DNA of 64,000 nt from positions 12,594 through 76,593 of the forward strand of contig CAZQKI010000002.1 in NCBI GenBank assembly GCA_964592855.1. Direction: 5' to 3'. The stretch is from JAAYLN01 sp964592855 (GTDB taxonomy: Bacteria > Verrucomicrobiota > Kiritimatiellia > RFP12 > JAAYLN01). Below the pieces are notes generated by a model. That model made no database searches, was not told where the DNA came from, and saw nothing but the letters and a program-made list of their open reading frames with translations. This document shows positions 1 to 6,943 of this stretch, one piece after another. The stretch's first letter is position 1, and the number at the start of each line of letters is the position of its first letter. A program made the translations under genes and the position numbers.

Positions 1-1
1 C

Positions 2-952
2 ATCGCGAACGCCTTGGAGCGGATTGCCGCGGTCCTGGAGGGCAAGCGCCCGGCGGCGGCTGTCCCCGTCGTGACAACGCCCCCTCCGCCCCCGAAGCCC
101 AGGCCCCCAAGGGCCACGGCGGTGCAGGCGCCGCCGGCACCACGTCCCGCGCCGGCCCCAGGCATGCCCCTCCCGCTGGTCCCGCGCATGACGAAAGCGC
201 AAACGGCTGCAGCCGCCACCCTGGATGCATCCGCCCAGAGGGAACTCGTCGGCTATCTGCAGGCGTGCGGCTACAAGACGCAGGGACTGAAGTACAACGA
301 CGAATCGGAGACCTACAATCTGGCCAAGCAGATCTGGGCTTCGCGGACCATCTCGTTTCCCTTTCTGAAGTCGCTCCGCCACAATCTGGCCGACCGGGCC
401 CGCTTCGCCTTTCCCTACAAGTCCTACGGCGACATGGACCGGGACCGGATGCGCTCGCTCTGCGACGTGCTGGGCAAGAAGGACATCATCGAGTATTACG
501 AGGAGCCCGGGGCTTTTGTCGTGACGCCCAAGGTGGGCAATGCCAAGCAGCACTACATCACGGGCTTCTGGGGCGAGGAGATCGCGCTCTATCTGATCCG
601 CAAGGTGATGACGGAGGTGTCGGCCCGGCAGAAGATGAAGTACAAGATCGTCCAGAATGTCGCGATGACCCGGCCGGGACCGGACGGCAAGTCCCAGTAC
701 CGCGCGGAGATCGACGCCGTGCTGCTGGTCAACCAGACCTTCTACTTCTTCGAAGTCAAAACGGGCAACATTCTGAAGAAGTACGACGAGATGGCCCGTC
801 TCCTGGCCGGCGAGCGGCACTTCTACATCATGTGCTGCATGGACCGTGCGAAGGGGCTCGACAAGCTGCGCGAGACCAACCGGATCAAGGTGTTTCAACT
901 GGATGCGCTGGAGCAGTCGTTGAAGACGCTCCTCGAATCGTCGCTGCGGTGA
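2..952 (+). CDS. PD-(D/E)XK nuclease-like protein (Card1/DUF1887-like C-terminal domain), 5' end outside window
   Basis: The frame is open to the left edge, so the true start lies upstream; residue numbers here count from the TTG at 14. Residues 20-60 are a Pro/Ala-rich linker. Residues about 70-175 are helical and end in a hairpin (YYEEPGAFVV), compatible with a winged helix. Residues about 180-312 look like a PD-(D/E)XK nuclease: an acidic helix (GFWGEEIALYL), then AEID with D234, then a strand with FEVKTG (E247-x-K249). That layout resembles the Card1/DUF1887 endonuclease domain that follows CARF sensor domains in some CRISPR ancillary proteins. No CARF domain is visible because the N-terminus is missing. 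Confident of the catalytic pattern; function (defence, repair or other) is inference. Confidence 0.6.
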   Translation: MANALERIAAVLEGKRPAAAVPVVTTPPPPPKPRPPRATAVQAPPAPRPAPAPGMPLPLVPRMTKAQTAAAATLDASAQRELVGYLQACGYKTQGLKYNDESETYNLAKQIWASRTISFPFLKSLRHNLADRARFAFPYKSYGDMDRDRMRSLCDVLGKKDIIEYYEEPGAFVVTPKVGNAKQHYITGFWGEEIALYLIRKVMTEVSARQKMKYKIVQNVAMTRPGPDGKSQYRAEIDAVLLVNQTFYFFEVKTGNILKKYDEMARLLAGERHFYIMCCMDRAKGLDKLRETNRIKVFQLDALEQSLKTLLESSLR

Positions 953-1015
953 ACGCCGGGGTCACGTCAACTTCGTTGCCGCGCCGTTTGGAAGCCGAAA
1001 GGGCGCCATTATTCA

Positions 1016-1121
1016 TCTCGCGCAAAGGGACGAAATGGACCCGGCGGTCCTCCGCCGTAGAGAAATGGAAGGTCGGGGCGGCTGCTCTTTTCGCCTACCG
1101 CCGGGGACGGCGGGGTCCAGT
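1016..1121. repeat. REP/BIME-like palindromic unit, copy 1
   Basis: The 95-nt unit at 1027-1121 contains two GC hairpins: cggcgg-tcct-ccgccg, then ccgccg-ggga-cggcgg. They lie in opposite orientation and end in ggaccc/gggtcc, so the whole unit is an imperfect inverted repeat. The leading tctcgcgcaaagg at 1016-1028 also precedes the partial copy at 37361. Confidence 0.75.
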
Positions 1122-1159
1122 TCGTTCTATTTGCCGGAGGCCGAGGGGGCGGGTGCACA

Positions 1160-1254
1160 GGGACGAAATGGACTCGGCGGTCCTCCGCCGTTGAGAATTG
1201 GAAGGTTGAGGCGGCTGCTCTTTTCGCCTGCCGCCGGGGACGGCGGGGTCCAGT
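1160..1254. repeat. REP/BIME-like palindromic unit, copy 2
   Basis: Same 95-nt unit as at 1027-1121, same length, about ten substitutions, mostly outside the hairpin stems. The two copies are 38 nt apart in direct orientation. Confidence 0.75.
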
Positions 1255-1380
1255 GCGGCTTCAGACGCCGAGTCGGGGGCACAATGAAGGGAGCCGTGGC
1301 AGGTTTGCGCCCCTTGTGCCTTGGGAGGCTATGCGCTTCATGGACAACGTCGGCATGCCTCTGCCGAATCTCGAGCATCC

Positions 1381-1412
1381 GACAAAGTTTGAGACAAAGC
1401 TCGCGACAAAGC
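1381..1412. repeat. gacaaag-type short repeat
   Basis: Three spaced gacaaag motifs. The 19-mer gacaaagctcgcgacaaag at 1393-1411 recurs exactly at 63935-63953, and related motifs in reverse complement (ctttgtctcgat) fill 37145-37220. Confidence 0.6.
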
Positions 1413-1467
1413 TTCATGGGGGTAAACCAGACGGCCGGGGCGCAGATGCTCTGCAAGTCTCCTACTC

Positions 1468-1520
1468 GATCCAACTGGCCCGGCAAAGCCGGCCAGAGGC
1501 CGCACTGAATACTGAACCCT
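1468..1520. repeat. Dispersed intergenic block, copy 1
   Basis: Begins gatccaactggc, runs through ccggcc and gaggcc, and ends with cactgaa and ctgaaccc. A diverged copy is at 37417-37468, also next to a palindromic unit, so two repeat types travel together in both islands. Confidence 0.55.
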
Positions 1521-1583
1521 TGCTACTCTGCGCGTCAACTATTTTTACGCGCACCCTGAACGCGGGCCGGCATTTTCCTCCGC

Positions 1584-1612
1584 TTGACTTTCGCGCAGAT
1601 TCTGCGTACAAC
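1584..1612 (+). promoter_or_regulatory. Sigma-70-type promoter
   Basis: TTGACT (1584-1589), 17-nt spacer, TACAAC (1607-1612): 5/6 and 4/6 matches. The predicted start near 1619 gives a leader of about 29 nt before the ATG at 1648, with cggagg at 1635-1640 as ribosome binding site. Confidence 0.5.
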
Positions 1613-1647
1613 GGGGACGTTTGCACATTTTATTCGGAGGTTCCATC

Positions 1648-2475
1648 ATGGCTGAATACAAGATTTCGCTGGCGTCGTACTCCTTCCACGGCATGCTGGG
1701 AGAAGGGGTCCGCGACGTTTTCGGCTATCTCGACGCGTTGAAGTACCGTCACCAGCTCGACTGGGCGGACATCTGGACGGGGTTCATTCCCACGCTCGAC
1801 GACGCCTTCATCCGCAAGGTGCGGCAGGCCATGGATGCCCGCGGGATCCAGTTGGCCAACCTCTGTGTCGACGGTCCCTGCGTCTGGGTCGACACGCCGG
1901 AGAAGCGCCAGGCGAACAAGGCGCAGATGCTGCTGACGATCCAGGCCGCGCATCTGCTGGGCGCGAAGACGATCCGCATCGACTTCGGCGGCAAGGATGG
2001 CCACACCATGACCGAAGAGGCGTTCGACTGGATTGTCGCCACCTACCGCGAGTACTGCGCCATCTGCGGCAATCTCGGCATGCGCATCGGCCCGGAGAAC
2101 CACTGGGGCTGGGACCGGGTGCCGGCGTACCTCGAGCGTGTCCGCGCGGCGGTGGACTCGCCCGCCTACGGCCACCTGTATCACTTCACCAACTTTTTCG
2201 ACGAGCCGGAGAAGGGGCAGGCGGTCGCGATATCCTATGCGATGCATACGCACATTCCGGCGAACAGTCTGCCGGTGGCGAAGGAGACGATCCGGAAACT
2301 CGCGGCCTCGGGCTACGCGGGCACCTATTCGGTCGAGCACCACTCCGGGGCGCATGAGGCGGAACGGGTGGAGTGGCAACTGGGTGCGGTGCGCAACTGC
2401 ATCGTGGAACTGAAGGCGGAGGGCATTGGCGAGCCGGCGAAGACCGACTATGTCACCGCCCTCTACCAAAAATAA
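1648..2475 (+). CDS. Sugar phosphate isomerase/epimerase (AP endonuclease 2-type TIM barrel)
   Basis: 275 aa. The pattern is that of the xylose isomerase-like TIM barrel family: SYSFHGM at the N-terminus, a strand ending in DFGG, GPENHWGWD in the middle and YSVEHHSG near the C-terminus, where acidic and His residues would bind a divalent metal. Such proteins usually isomerise or epimerise sugars, inositols or their keto forms; the substrate cannot be read from sequence. The ATG at 1648 is chosen because cggagg lies 7 nt upstream. The stop overlaps the ribosome binding site of the oxidoreductase at 2487, so the two are almost certainly cotranscribed. Pairing with a Gfo/Idh/MocA dehydrogenase is typical of polyol or sugar catabolism. 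Confidence 0.85.
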   Translation: MAEYKISLASYSFHGMLGEGVRDVFGYLDALKYRHQLDWADIWTGFIPTLDDAFIRKVRQAMDARGIQLANLCVDGPCVWVDTPEKRQANKAQMLLTIQAAHLLGAKTIRIDFGGKDGHTMTEEAFDWIVATYREYCAICGNLGMRIGPENHWGWDRVPAYLERVRAAVDSPAYGHLYHFTNFFDEPEKGQAVAISYAMHTHIPANSLPVAKETIRKLAASGYAGTYSVEHHSGAHEAERVEWQLGAVRNCIVELKAEGIGEPAKTDYVTALYQK

Positions 2476-2486
2476 GGAGCATGGAC

Positions 2487-3605
2487 ATGTCTGGCAAAAT
2501 TCCCCTGGCCGTCATCGGCTGCGGCATCATTGGCGAGCAACACATCAGCACGTATGCGGACAACCCGGATGCCGAGGTTGCGGCCATCTGCGACATCAAC
2601 GAGGCGCGGCTCAACGCCATCGGCGACAAGTACCACATTGCCCGCCGGTTCACCCACATCGGGAAGCTGCTTCAGGAGAAGGATCTGGTCGCTGTGGACG
2701 TCTGCCTCCACAACAACCTGCACGCGCCGGTGTCGATCGCGGCCATGGAGGCGGGCAAGGATGTCTACTGCGAGAAGCCCATGGCCGGCACCTATGCGGA
2801 CGCACTGGCGATGCACGCGGCGATGAAACGGACGGGCCGGAGGCTGCACATTCAGCTGGCGCTGCTCTACACCGACGAATCCAAGGCGGCGAAGCGGATC
2901 ATCGATGCCGGTCGCCTCGGAAATCTCTACCACATGCGCTCCTACGGCTTTCGCCGCCGGGGCCGGCCCTACGTGGACGGCTATGCCACGAAGGAGTTTG
3001 TGAACACCACGACCTCTGGCGGCGGTGCGCTGTTCGACATGGGCGTCTACCACATCTCGCAGCTGCTCTACCTCGCGGGGGTGCCCGTGCTGGAGCGTGT
3101 CACCGGTCAGACGTATGCCGAGATCGCGATGGACGAGAATCGCCGGGCGATCAGCGGTTTCAACGTGGAGGAACTGGGGTGCGGATTCGCCACGTACGCC
3201 GGCGGACTGACGATGGACATCCTCGAAAGCTGGGCGATTCATGCGCGTCCTTTTCCCTCCTCGATCCTCTGCGGTTCGCAAGGCGGCCTCTCGCTTTCGC
3301 CCCTGGCGTTCCACTTCCGCGAGCAGGACATGGAAGCCGACCTGACGGTCGACCTCAAGGGGATGAAAGGCTTGGACCACTCGGTCTATGCGGAATCGGC
3401 CTTTTACGACAGTTCCCAGTCGCACTGGACCCATGTGCTGGCGGGGCACTGCCCGCAGATCGACACGCCGAGTATCGCTTTGGAGACGCAGAAGGTCCAG
3501 GAGGGCATCTACATCGCCACCCGGCTCGGACGTGAAGTCAGCGCGGAGGAGATCGAACGGCTATCCGTCAGCCGCGCACTGGAGATTCCCAACCTGGCGC
3601 TCTAG
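2487..3605 (+). CDS. Gfo/Idh/MocA family NAD(P)-dependent oxidoreductase
   Basis: 372 aa. The N-terminal Rossmann fold begins AVIGCGIIGEQH, followed by the family signature CEKPMAGT, in which the EKP lysine contacts substrate and nicotinamide. The C-terminal half carries SGGGALFDMGVYH, containing the conserved Asp and His of the catalytic region. These enzymes oxidise or reduce sugars, inositols or sugar nucleotides. Start: ATG at 2487 sits 7 nt after aaggag (2474-2479); the in-frame ATG at 2481 is too close to it. Operon partner of the isomerase upstream, likely acting on the same sugar. It converges on the minus-strand gene ending at 3607. Confidence 0.9.
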   Translation: MSGKIPLAVIGCGIIGEQHISTYADNPDAEVAAICDINEARLNAIGDKYHIARRFTHIGKLLQEKDLVAVDVCLHNNLHAPVSIAAMEAGKDVYCEKPMAGTYADALAMHAAMKRTGRRLHIQLALLYTDESKAAKRIIDAGRLGNLYHMRSYGFRRRGRPYVDGYATKEFVNTTTSGGGALFDMGVYHISQLLYLAGVPVLERVTGQTYAEIAMDENRRAISGFNVEELGCGFATYAGGLTMDILESWAIHARPFPSSILCGSQGGLSLSPLAFHFREQDMEADLTVDLKGMKGLDHSVYAESAFYDSSQSHWTHVLAGHCPQIDTPSIALETQKVQEGIYIATRLGREVSAEEIERLSVSRALEIPNLAL

Positions 3606-3606
3606 C

Positions 3607-5856
3607 CTATCGGCCGCCGGCGAGCGTGCGGGCGAGGGTTTCGGCGGCCAGGCGGCGTCCGGCGTTGGTGAGCGTGCCGTCGACGACCGCGGGCGTCGCC
3701 TCGCGGGTGTGGCACATCGTGTAGAAATCGGCGACGGTGATGCCCAGGGCGTCGGCCACGCGGAGAACGGCTTCGGCGTAGGGGCGCATGGGGTCTTCGC
3801 CGGGATGTGTCGGGACCCGCATGTCGGCGGGCAGGAGGCCCGGCGGCGGCGTCATGAGAACCACCTGGGCGGGCAGGGCGTCGCGGAGGAGGCCGGCGAG
3901 GGCGGCGAGTCGGCGCTCGAAGTCCTCCAGCGTTTCGCCTGCGGCGAGGCCGGGCATGTCGGGCGCGACCACGACGATGTCGGCGGGGTTCAGCCGGGCC
4001 AGCTGCGTCAGGGGCGCAAGACGGTCGAAGGTTCGCGTGGGAATGAATGCCTTGAGGGATTCAACGCTCTGCCTCCGGTAACGGATGGAATTGGCCGCGA
4101 GGCCGGGAATCTGCGCGCCGAATACCTGGATGTCGGAGAGGAACTGACGGTCAAACGCCAGACCATTGTCCTCGCCGCCCAGTCCGGGCGGCGCCAGAAA
4201 GCCGTCGAGCAGGGTGATTTGCTGTCCGGGGCGAAGTCCGGTGAAGGGGGCCGGATGACCGCTGGAGGCGCGCCGCGGCATCAGCACGCAGGACGCCTCG
4301 CCCATGACCATGAAGCTGCCGTCGAGATCGTCGGGGAGGGCTTCGAAGGGTTGGCGGAGAAAGCGGATCGCCCCGTTGTTGACCGTGACGCCGGCATGGC
4401 TCACCGTCCAGCGGATGGAGGTGAAATCGTGGGCGGTGCCGACGGGGAGCACGAGGCGTGTCCATCCCTGCTGGAGGGTGACGACCTCGCGGTACATCTT
4501 CTCCACTCCCTCCGGCGTTGTCGTCCAGGCGGTCAGCGTCAAGGGCAGGGAATCGGGTGCCGTGCCGCGAAGGTGGATTTCGGGTTGGACGGGGTCGTCG
4601 TCGTAGCAGATGGCGGGGACGCCCTGCAGGCGCGTGGCCAGGCGGTATTCGTTGCCGATGGTGTCGGGAATCACAACCGTCAGGCGCGCGGTTTCGCAGG
4701 CCCCCGGCTTGTTCCGGACTTCCAGGTCAACGGGCAGGGCGCCGGTGTTGGTTGCGATGATGCGGCACCGGGGGGTTTCGCCCAGCGTGGCGCCCGCCTG
4801 TTTCCAAAGGCAGCTGACATCCTGCGCACCCTCCCAGGCGGCATGGATGCTGCGCAGCGAGACGGGGGTGAAACGGGTCTCGTGGCCATAAAAGACGTAG
4901 CTGGGCTCCAAGGCGTAGTCGGCGCCCGCGTGCAGGGTGGCGCCGATGCGTTCGACGCGGGCGGCGACGGGATCGGCTCCGGTGAGCAGGGCCGCTTGCG
5001 GCAGCTCGACGATGGCGTCGGTTCCCGGCGGGATCCATCCCAGGTTAAGATTGATTTCGCGGTCGCAGAGCGTCAGCACGGTGTAGTCGAGGATGCCGGC
5101 GCGGAGTGGAATCGGATCGCTCGGCATCCAATCGTCGTCCTTGCGCGAACGCGAGCCGACCTGGAAGACCAGCTTGTCCTGAAGCAGGAGATAGACGGGT
5201 TTGCGGCTTTTGACGGCGAATCGGAATTCGCCGGACGCGGGGATCAGCATCTTGCCCGAGAGTTTGGCCACGTAGACGGGACGCCGCCAGCCGCCCTGGT
5301 ACCAATTGCGCGGGCCCTGCTCGTTGCTGACGACGGGGATGAAGCCCTCCAGCGGAAACTGCACCGGCTGCCGCCCCGGGCGCGTGGACATAAAGCGCAT
5401 CTCCTCCCAAGTGGGGGGAGCTTCGTTGGCACCCGCCCGCTGGATTGAGACGGAGACCGGCTGCGGATCGACGAAGGGGCAATCGGGTGCAAGGGGCGTC
5501 GTGTTGGTGATGGCATAGAGCGCGACGACCGCCTGCGGCGCCAGACCCTCGCAATTGACCAGCACGCTCACGGCACCGGCATTGGTCGCGGCCACGCGCA
5601 GACTGCGGGGCGATGCCCCATGATAGGCGGCGACGCGGGAGATCTGGCCATCGACGACGGATCCCGCGGGAATTTCGACCAGGGCAAGACGCTGATTCGC
5701 GGGAGCCTGGAAGACCACCCGCACGGGTGCATCGGCATGCTGCCACGGCGGATCCGGGGCTTGCGCCTGAACCGTCCCGGCGAAGGCCAGCGACACCGCC
5801 AGGAGCAGGTGCTGCCGGCCGTTTACTGATAAAAGATGGCGGATTCCGTGTTCCAT
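3607..5856 (-). CDS. Exported multidomain protein with PA14-like region and degenerate SGNH-hydrolase-like C-terminus
   Basis: 749 aa from the ATG at 5856, chosen because a signal peptide follows (basic start, LLLAVSLAFAGTVQAQA). The middle contains a segment that reads like a PA14 or sugar-binding beta domain (SGEFRFAVKS, then LLLQDKLVF). The last 200 or so residues follow an SGNH/GDSL hydrolase layout: ITLLDGF, a VVAPDMPG strand, and DGTLTNAGRRLA near the end. In active enzymes the last motif is DxxH; here the expected His is not present and no GDSL serine motif is clear, so this domain may bind rather than cleave. Probably a periplasmic or surface protein acting on glycans; exact function unknown. 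Confidence 0.6.
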   Translation of the reverse strand: MEHGIRHLLSVNGRQHLLLAVSLAFAGTVQAQAPDPPWQHADAPVRVVFQAPANQRLALVEIPAGSVVDGQISRVAAYHGASPRSLRVAATNAGAVSVLVNCEGLAPQAVVALYAITNTTPLAPDCPFVDPQPVSVSIQRAGANEAPPTWEEMRFMSTRPGRQPVQFPLEGFIPVVSNEQGPRNWYQGGWRRPVYVAKLSGKMLIPASGEFRFAVKSRKPVYLLLQDKLVFQVGSRSRKDDDWMPSDPIPLRAGILDYTVLTLCDREINLNLGWIPPGTDAIVELPQAALLTGADPVAARVERIGATLHAGADYALEPSYVFYGHETRFTPVSLRSIHAAWEGAQDVSCLWKQAGATLGETPRCRIIATNTGALPVDLEVRNKPGACETARLTVVIPDTIGNEYRLATRLQGVPAICYDDDPVQPEIHLRGTAPDSLPLTLTAWTTTPEGVEKMYREVVTLQQGWTRLVLPVGTAHDFTSIRWTVSHAGVTVNNGAIRFLRQPFEALPDDLDGSFMVMGEASCVLMPRRASSGHPAPFTGLRPGQQITLLDGFLAPPGLGGEDNGLAFDRQFLSDIQVFGAQIPGLAANSIRYRRQSVESLKAFIPTRTFDRLAPLTQLARLNPADIVVVAPDMPGLAAGETLEDFERRLAALAGLLRDALPAQVVLMTPPPGLLPADMRVPTHPGEDPMRPYAEAVLRVADALGITVADFYTMCHTREATPAVVDGTLTNAGRRLAAETLARTLAGGR

Positions 5857-6024
5857 TACCTGTCTACTCGAGAATGCGGTCTTGTGAACAGAGCTTCTTG
5901 CGTTTCGACCATTTCCATGCTCAAACTCAGTCTGATGCCCGGTGAGCCGCATTATTTGCGGCGCGGGCGGCACCGTGCCGGACGGTGCTCCAATTCAACT
6001 GCCGTCGCATTTGCTCCCGCGTTC

Positions 6025-6039
6025 TGGCACGCTTTGTGC
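6025..6039 (+). promoter_or_regulatory. Candidate sigma-54 (-24/-12) promoter
   Basis: TGGCACGCTTTGTGC has the invariant GG and GC separated by exactly 10 nt and matches the sigma-54 consensus at all but one conserved base. Pilin genes are often sigma-54 dependent. Caution: the predicted start near 6051 leaves almost no leader before the ATG at 6054, so either the message is leaderless, translation starts later (TTG at 6123), or the match is chance. Confidence 0.35.
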
Positions 6040-6053
6040 GTTTATTATCCCGC

Positions 6054-6860
6054 ATGTCAGCTCAGCCTCAACCTGCCGCGCGGCAACCCAACAGAGCCCA
6101 ATCGGACTCTGCAGGGCATCCGTTGCAATTTGCGTGCCAGACGCGCGGCGGATTCACCCTTTTTGAGATGATGGTGGTGGTCTTGATCATCTCGATTCTG
6201 GCGGCCATGACGGCGGTGGCGGTCAACAGCGCCAAGGAGAAGGCGCGCCAGACCGACTGCATGTCCAACCTTCGGCAACTGGGGACGGCGATCGTGACCT
6301 ATCGCGCCGACAATCGCGGGCGCAACCCCGGCTGGCTTTCAAACCTCTATCCGACGTATATCGACGACAAACGGGTCTATATCTGCCGGAGTGACAAGGC
6401 GAGAGGCCTTGGCGATTGTCGTCCCGGTGTTTCCGAAATCAATGGCCAGGATAACGTCTTTGACAATAGGGACAACGCTTTGAGGCGAAACCCCGCGCAG
6501 GTTCCACAGATGGCCAATGATGCCATAGAAGCATGCAGCTACTTCTATGAGTTTTCGGCGGCGCCAAGCCCCTGGTCTACGGAAGATCTTGATGGCGACG
6601 GATTCACGACCTGGTGCGATTTCAAGGAAAACCAGTTGGCGAAGGGCGATCAGAATAATGAGAACATGCCGTACAGCTCGTCACGGATGCCGATTGTGCG
6701 TTGCTATCACCACACAAATTCTGGCAAAATCAGGGGCTATGCCAATGAGAACGCGACCACGCCCTCGCTTGAGCCAATTACCCTCAACGTAGCGTATGCG
6801 GGCAATGTCATCATCTCACCGCTTTGGTGGGAGGGTGCGCTGGAACCCGGTGAACAGTAA
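6054..6860 (+). CDS. Type II secretion/type IV pilus pseudopilin (prepilin-type N-terminal methylation domain)
   Basis: 268 aa. The leader ends in RGG and is followed by FTLFEMMVVVLIISILAAMT: the prepilin peptidase site after Gly, Phe at +1, Glu at +5, then the hydrophobic assembly helix. Downstream is CMSNLRQLGTAI, typical of the large PVC-type pseudopilins. The rest is a soluble domain with a Gly-rich tail. The ATG at 6054 gives a long leader of about 36 residues; a TTG at 6123 would give a conventional leader of about 10. It lies 83 nt upstream of the secretin gene and heads the pilus/secretion locus, so it is probably a structural subunit of that machine. Confidence 0.85.
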   Translation: MSAQPQPAARQPNRAQSDSAGHPLQFACQTRGGFTLFEMMVVVLIISILAAMTAVAVNSAKEKARQTDCMSNLRQLGTAIVTYRADNRGRNPGWLSNLYPTYIDDKRVYICRSDKARGLGDCRPGVSEINGQDNVFDNRDNALRRNPAQVPQMANDAIEACSYFYEFSAAPSPWSTEDLDGDGFTTWCDFKENQLAKGDQNNENMPYSSSRMPIVRCYHHTNSGKIRGYANENATTPSLEPITLNVAYAGNVIISPLWWEGALEPGEQ

Positions 6861-6943
6861 CCCGACGGCATGCAGTCGGAAACCCTGAACCCTGCTTTGT
6901 TGCAAGATCCCCGGAAGCGAAGTTTCAAACACAGGAAAGCAAT

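Larger units (their letters stand above)
953..1583. other. Gene-free repeat island
   Basis: About 630 bases between the nuclease-like gene and the promoter at 1584 with no credible gene. It holds two copies of a 95-nt palindromic unit, a run of gacaaag motifs near 1381-1412, and a block at 1468-1520 that recurs near 37417. Open frames here cross the repeats on both strands and have no family character. Confidence 0.7.

Noticed and set aside
1235..1250. GC hairpin as a rho-independent terminator
   Set aside because: No T-run follows, and the hairpin is part of the repeated 95-nt unit.
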